A DNA stretch of 7,590 nt. Origin: Anaerolineales bacterium UBA4826 (GTDB lineage Bacteria > Chloroflexota > Anaerolineae > UBA4142). Both the position numbers and the translations under genes were made by a program. The stretch lies in assembly GCA_002400365.1 (NCBI GenBank), contig DHFK01000126.1, forward strand, positions 4,225 through 11,814, given 5' to 3'. Each line of letters starts with the position of its first letter. Position 1 is the first letter of the stretch. The notes under the pieces were generated by a model. The model had not been told where the DNA came from. It was given only the letters and a program-made list of their open reading frames with translations, and searched no databases. Shown piece by piece: positions 5,582 through 7,590 of this stretch.

Positions 5582-6500
5582 ATGCGGTTGCCTCTTTGCG
5601 CCGCGGGTTCGTTGCCGGCGCGGGTGCCTCCGTTTGCGCCGGCGCTTCAGCCGAGGGAGTCGGCGCGGCGGGCGTGGGCGCTGGGGCGGCAGCGGTTCCG
5701 CCATTACCTACCCCGGCGACTTGGCGCAGGACGGCGCGGAACGCGGCGGGATGTTCGTCCGCGACCTTGCGGATGATGCTCGCCGCTTGCTCCAACCGTT
5801 CTGGCTCGGACGCGAGATACAGTTCGGGCGGGACGATCACCAACTCGCGTTGAATCAGCGCTTGGTGCAACTGTTGCCCGAACGCCTTGTGCTGCTTGGG
5901 GTTGGCGAGCCACGCCTGGTACGCTAAAAAAGAGGAGACATCCTGCTGCACGTTGTTCGCGCGCCACGTGGCGAGACTGTAGAGCAGCACTGCGTCCTCC
6001 ACTGCCTGCTTGAGTTCCGGCTCGCGGCTCACCTTCGGGTCCGTCAGCCACGCGAGGTCAAAGTTCAGCGTGGCGCAGAACCGCGCGACGCGTTCGGTAA
6101 AGCGCTCCAGTTCCTTGTCCGAAAGCCCGCTCAGCCAGAGCGCAAAACCCTCTGCGGAAGCCGGCAGACTGCCGTACAACTCGACGCGCTTGGCGGGCGC
6201 GGCGTCCACGACCCACTGCTTGAATTGCTTTGCCAGTTCCCGCGTGTCGCTGCGAAACTTGAATCGCCCGCGCAAGCCCTGATACATCTGCCCCGCCCGG
6301 GCCGTCGCGTCCTTGGACATCTGACTTGCCTTGCCTGTGGCTTGCTTGGAAAACTCACCCGCCCGGGCAGTGGCTTGCTTGGATGCCTCGCTGGCCTTGC
6401 CCGTCCATGTCGAGGTGTCCGGCGGTTTGGGCGCCCAACCTGGTTTGAAGACAAACCAGAGGACCGCCACGACGACCAATGCGACTAGAAGAATGTACAT
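5580..6500 (-). CDS. Single-pass membrane-anchored protein with amphipathic repeats and Pro/Ala-rich tail
   Basis: A 306-residue protein without a family I can name. Residues 2-18 (YILLVALVVVAVLWFVF) form one N-terminal membrane segment with no cleavage motif. A 22-residue unit follows twice (34-55 and 56-77, GKASEASKQATARAG and GKASQMSKDATARAG), a Lys/Ala/Thr-rich amphipathic helix reminiscent of LEA or apolipoprotein-like repeats. Residues about 80-265 form a largely helical soluble domain (DLAWLTDPKVSREPELKQAVEDA, LYLASEPERLEQAASIIRKV). The end (about 270-306) is rich in Pro, Ala and Thr and closes with a basic NPRRKEATA. GGGGAG at 6506-6511, 5 nt before ATG 6500, supports the start. The stop codon contributes to the ribosome site of the following small gene. 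Topology is inferred; the function is unknown. Confidence 0.8.
   Translation of the reverse strand: MYILLVALVVVAVLWFVFKPGWAPKPPDTSTWTGKASEASKQATARAGEFSKQATGKASQMSKDATARAGQMYQGLRGRFKFRSDTRELAKQFKQWVVDAAPAKRVELYGSLPASAEGFALWLSGLSDKELERFTERVARFCATLNFDLAWLTDPKVSREPELKQAVEDAVLLYSLATWRANNVQQDVSSFLAYQAWLANPKQHKAFGQQLHQALIQRELVIVPPELYLASEPERLEQAASIIRKVADEHPAAFRAVLRQVAGVGNGGTAAAPAPTPAAPTPSAEAPAQTEAPAPATNPRRKEATA
6270..6401 (-). repeat. Two tandem 66-bp units inside the membrane-protein gene
   Basis: The units 6336-6401 and 6270-6335 code for the 22-residue amphipathic duplication (GKASEASKQAT... and GKASQMSKDAT...). The duplication is diverged but clear at the protein level. Confidence 0.7.
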
Positions 6501-6505
6501 TGCTA

Positions 6506-6511
6506 CTCCCC
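6506..6511 (-). promoter_or_regulatory. Ribosome binding site of the membrane-protein gene
   Basis: GGGGAG on the minus strand, 5 nt before ATG 6500. It supports the start that places the membrane segment at the very N-terminus. Confidence 0.75.
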
Positions 6512-6538
6512 TTTCTTTTTTGGTAACCGTTCATCCTG

Positions 6539-6559
6539 GCGAAGGTTCGCAACCTTCGC
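6539..6559. repeat. Perfect 9-bp hairpin in the spacer before the membrane-protein gene
   Basis: GCGAAGGTT (6539-6547) and AACCTTCGC (6551-6559) flank CGC. It lies 39 bp upstream of the membrane-protein start. No T-run follows on either strand, so a terminator role is not supported. Confidence 0.6.
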
Positions 6560-6574
6560 TTTGAGCGCGGCGAG

Positions 6575-6635
6575 AACGCCCGATGGCGTGTGGAGATTTC
6601 TCCTCGCTCTGCTCGTCGAAATGACAAGGGTGCGT
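6575..6635. repeat. Dispersed intergenic repeat (TCATTTCGACGAGC type)
   Basis: On the minus strand this reads CCTTGTCATTTCGACGAGC followed by AGAGCGAGGAGAAATCTCC, a wording I know from dispersed repeats in several bacterial groups, often mis-called as small proteins containing HFDEQSEE. It occupies much of the 160-bp spacer between the LamG gene and the membrane-protein gene. Limits are approximate. Confidence 0.55.
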
Positions 6636-6657
6636 AGGGTGAGACAATGAAAGAATC

Positions 6658-6670
6658 GGATCACCTCCTT
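6658..6670 (-). promoter_or_regulatory. Exact complement of the 16S rRNA 3' end at the LamG gene stop
   Basis: The minus strand reads AAGGAGGTGATCC, fully complementary to the usual bacterial 16S 3' end (GGATCACCTCCTT). It contains the last codons and TGA of the LamG gene. No ATG, GTG or TTG follows at a normal distance; the nearest is TTG about 16 nt after GGAGG, and the next credible gene starts about 160 nt further on. It may be a relic, a ribosome-pausing site or chance. Confidence 0.5.
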
Positions 6671-7590
6671 GTTGGTGTGCCCGTCGGCGTGGGCGTTGCC
6701 GCGCCTGCCGCCACACGGGTCGGCGTTGAAGTTGCCGTAGGAGTCGGCATGCTTGTCGGCGTTTGGGTTGTTGTTCGCGCGGGCGCGCCAGTTGAAACGT
6801 CGGTTCGGAGACCGGGCGGGCGACCGGCGCCGGCTAGCGCGGCGATCTCTCCTGCGCCAAGCGCGCGGTAGTACAACCCCACCTCGTCCACCTGACCGGC
6901 AAAGAACCCGACCCACACCCCGCTGTCCTTGTCGCGCCCGATTTCCAGTGATCCGCTGTCATAGCCAATCGTAAAGCCGGCGCCGAGGGCCTGCTTTGCC
7001 ACTTGAACGCCATTGAGGTACAGCAGCCCCGTTTTGCTCGAGTGGTCGAAGGTGAAAGCGATGTGGTACCACGTACCCGCCGTGGGGGTCCAGTTGAAAG
7101 CGGTGTATGCGCCAAACGCAGAAGCCCCACCTACGACGCCGCGCAACTGGTGATCCCCCGGATCGTAGAACAACTGATATGAATCGTACATCCCAGAGCC
7201 AACCGACTTGGCTATCAGTGACTGACCGATCGTCGGCACCGATCGCCACCGGAACCAGCCCGCCAGCGTGAGCGATGTTGGGCGCAAGGAGGGCGAGTCC
7301 GGGATGCTCACCGCGCGATTGGCGCCATCGAACTCTAGCGCCCAGCGATTGCCGACCACGGGCGGCAGAGTAGAGTTCTCCCAAGTTGGCGCGTTCACCA
7401 GGGTGCCGGTATTACCCAGGCTGGTCGAATCGTGGGCGAGGTTGCCCGTCCCTTCATCGAAATTCCAGTAACCTGCAAAGGCAACGCTAGGCGTTGGGGT
7501 TGGCGTGTTGGTTGGCGTAGGGGTCGGCGTGTTGGTTGGCGTCGGCGTGTTGGTTGGCGTCGGCGTTGGCGTTGGCGTTGGCGTTGGCGT
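6661..7590 (-). CDS. LamG-type lectin domain protein with Thr-Pro linkers, N-terminus outside window
   Basis: The frame is open from the right edge to TGA at 6661, giving 309 residues in the window. The first about 35 are a Thr-Pro-Asn tract (TPTPTNTPT). A LamG/concanavalin-like beta-sandwich covers about 40-252, from GYWNFDEGTGNLAHDST through LEFDGANRAVSIPDSPSL and WTPTAGTWYHIAFTFD to FAGQVDEVGLYYRALGAGEIAAL. A second Thr-Pro/Ala tract ends the protein (TPTGTPTRR), with no sortase or C-terminal anchor motif. Such domains bind glycans or other extracellular ligands, and the linkers suggest a secreted multidomain protein; the signal peptide would lie beyond the window. An internal GTG at 7398 is not the true start, since the LamG opening strand lies upstream of it. 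Confidence 0.88.
   Translation of the reverse strand, partial: TPTPTPTPTPTPTNTPTPTNTPTPTPTNTPTPTPSVAFAGYWNFDEGTGNLAHDSTSLGNTGTLVNAPTWENSTLPPVVGNRWALEFDGANRAVSIPDSPSLRPTSLTLAGWFRWRSVPTIGQSLIAKSVGSGMYDSYQLFYDPGDHQLRGVVGGASAFGAYTAFNWTPTAGTWYHIAFTFDHSSKTGLLYLNGVQVAKQALGAGFTIGYDSGSLEIGRDKDSGVWVGFFAGQVDEVGLYYRALGAGEIAALAGAGRPPGLRTDVSTGAPARTTTQTPTSMPTPTATSTPTRVAAGAATPTPTGTPTRR
7502..7590 (-). repeat. Tandem repeats coding for the Thr-Pro-Asn linker
   Basis: Two exact 18-bp units (7526-7543 and 7544-7561), a close third (7502-7519) and a run of 6-bp GGCGTT units from 7562 to the edge. They code for TPTPTN and TP repeats. The array runs off the window, so its true length is unknown; such arrays change length easily. 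Confidence 0.9.

Noticed and set aside
6640..6670. Possible 16S rRNA fragment, because of GGATCACCTCCTT
   Set aside because: The sequence just upstream lacks the conserved 16S 3' helix; only the 13 terminal bases match.
6503..6916. Minus-strand frame running across the LamG gene end and the spacer
   Set aside because: Out of frame with the LamG domain and composed of Thr-Pro tract shadow plus dispersed repeat (the HFDEQSEE type in a sister frame).
7502..7590. CRISPR-like array
   Set aside because: Repeats are contiguous 6- and 18-bp units in a coding frame with no spacers.

Overview
All seven protein genes lie on the minus strand, so transcription runs from the right edge to the left edge. 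The Thr-Pro-Asn linkers (TPTNTPT type) in the rightmost gene, the moderately high G+C and the many short palindromic dispersed repeats suggest a Chloroflexota bacterium, perhaps Anaerolineae-like. This is inference from style; no phylogenetic marker gene is present.

Right part (about 7590-5365): a LamG/concanavalin-type lectin protein with Thr-Pro linkers, cut by the window edge; then a repeat-bearing spacer; then a two-gene unit made of a single-pass membrane protein with a 22-residue duplication and a Pro/Ala tail (5580-6500) and a 68-residue small protein (5365-5571), whose ribosome binding site overlaps the stop codon of the membrane-protein gene.

Left part (about 5137-1): after a 227-bp spacer filled with inverted repeats comes a second run of genes: a DUF4332-like helix-hairpin-helix protein (4730-5137), a Sfp-type 4'-phosphopantetheinyl transferase starting 4 nt later (3940-4725), an acyl-adenylating enzyme fused to an acyl carrier domain (2000-3868), and a type I polyketide synthase whose start codon overlaps the stop of the ligase gene in an ATGA (2003 to beyond position 1). 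These form a plausible chain-initiation set. The transferase would arm the carrier domains, the ligase-ACP would supply a starter acyl group, and the PKS ketosynthase would take it over. However, the adenylation domain departs from consensus in four core motifs, including Arg in place of the A10 catalytic Lys, while the carrier serine is intact.

The second theme is repeat DNA. Short palindromic repeats sit between genes and also inside genes in frame: about 50 codons in the PKS KS-AT linker, about 18 codons in the first part of the AT domain, and probably the last codons of the transferase. One 29-bp repeat is present twice exactly (481-509 and 3906-3934), and a diverged relative (5209-5240) keeps the same interleaved A-B-A'-B' pairing with compensatory changes. 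That relation is the most unusual structural signal I found here.
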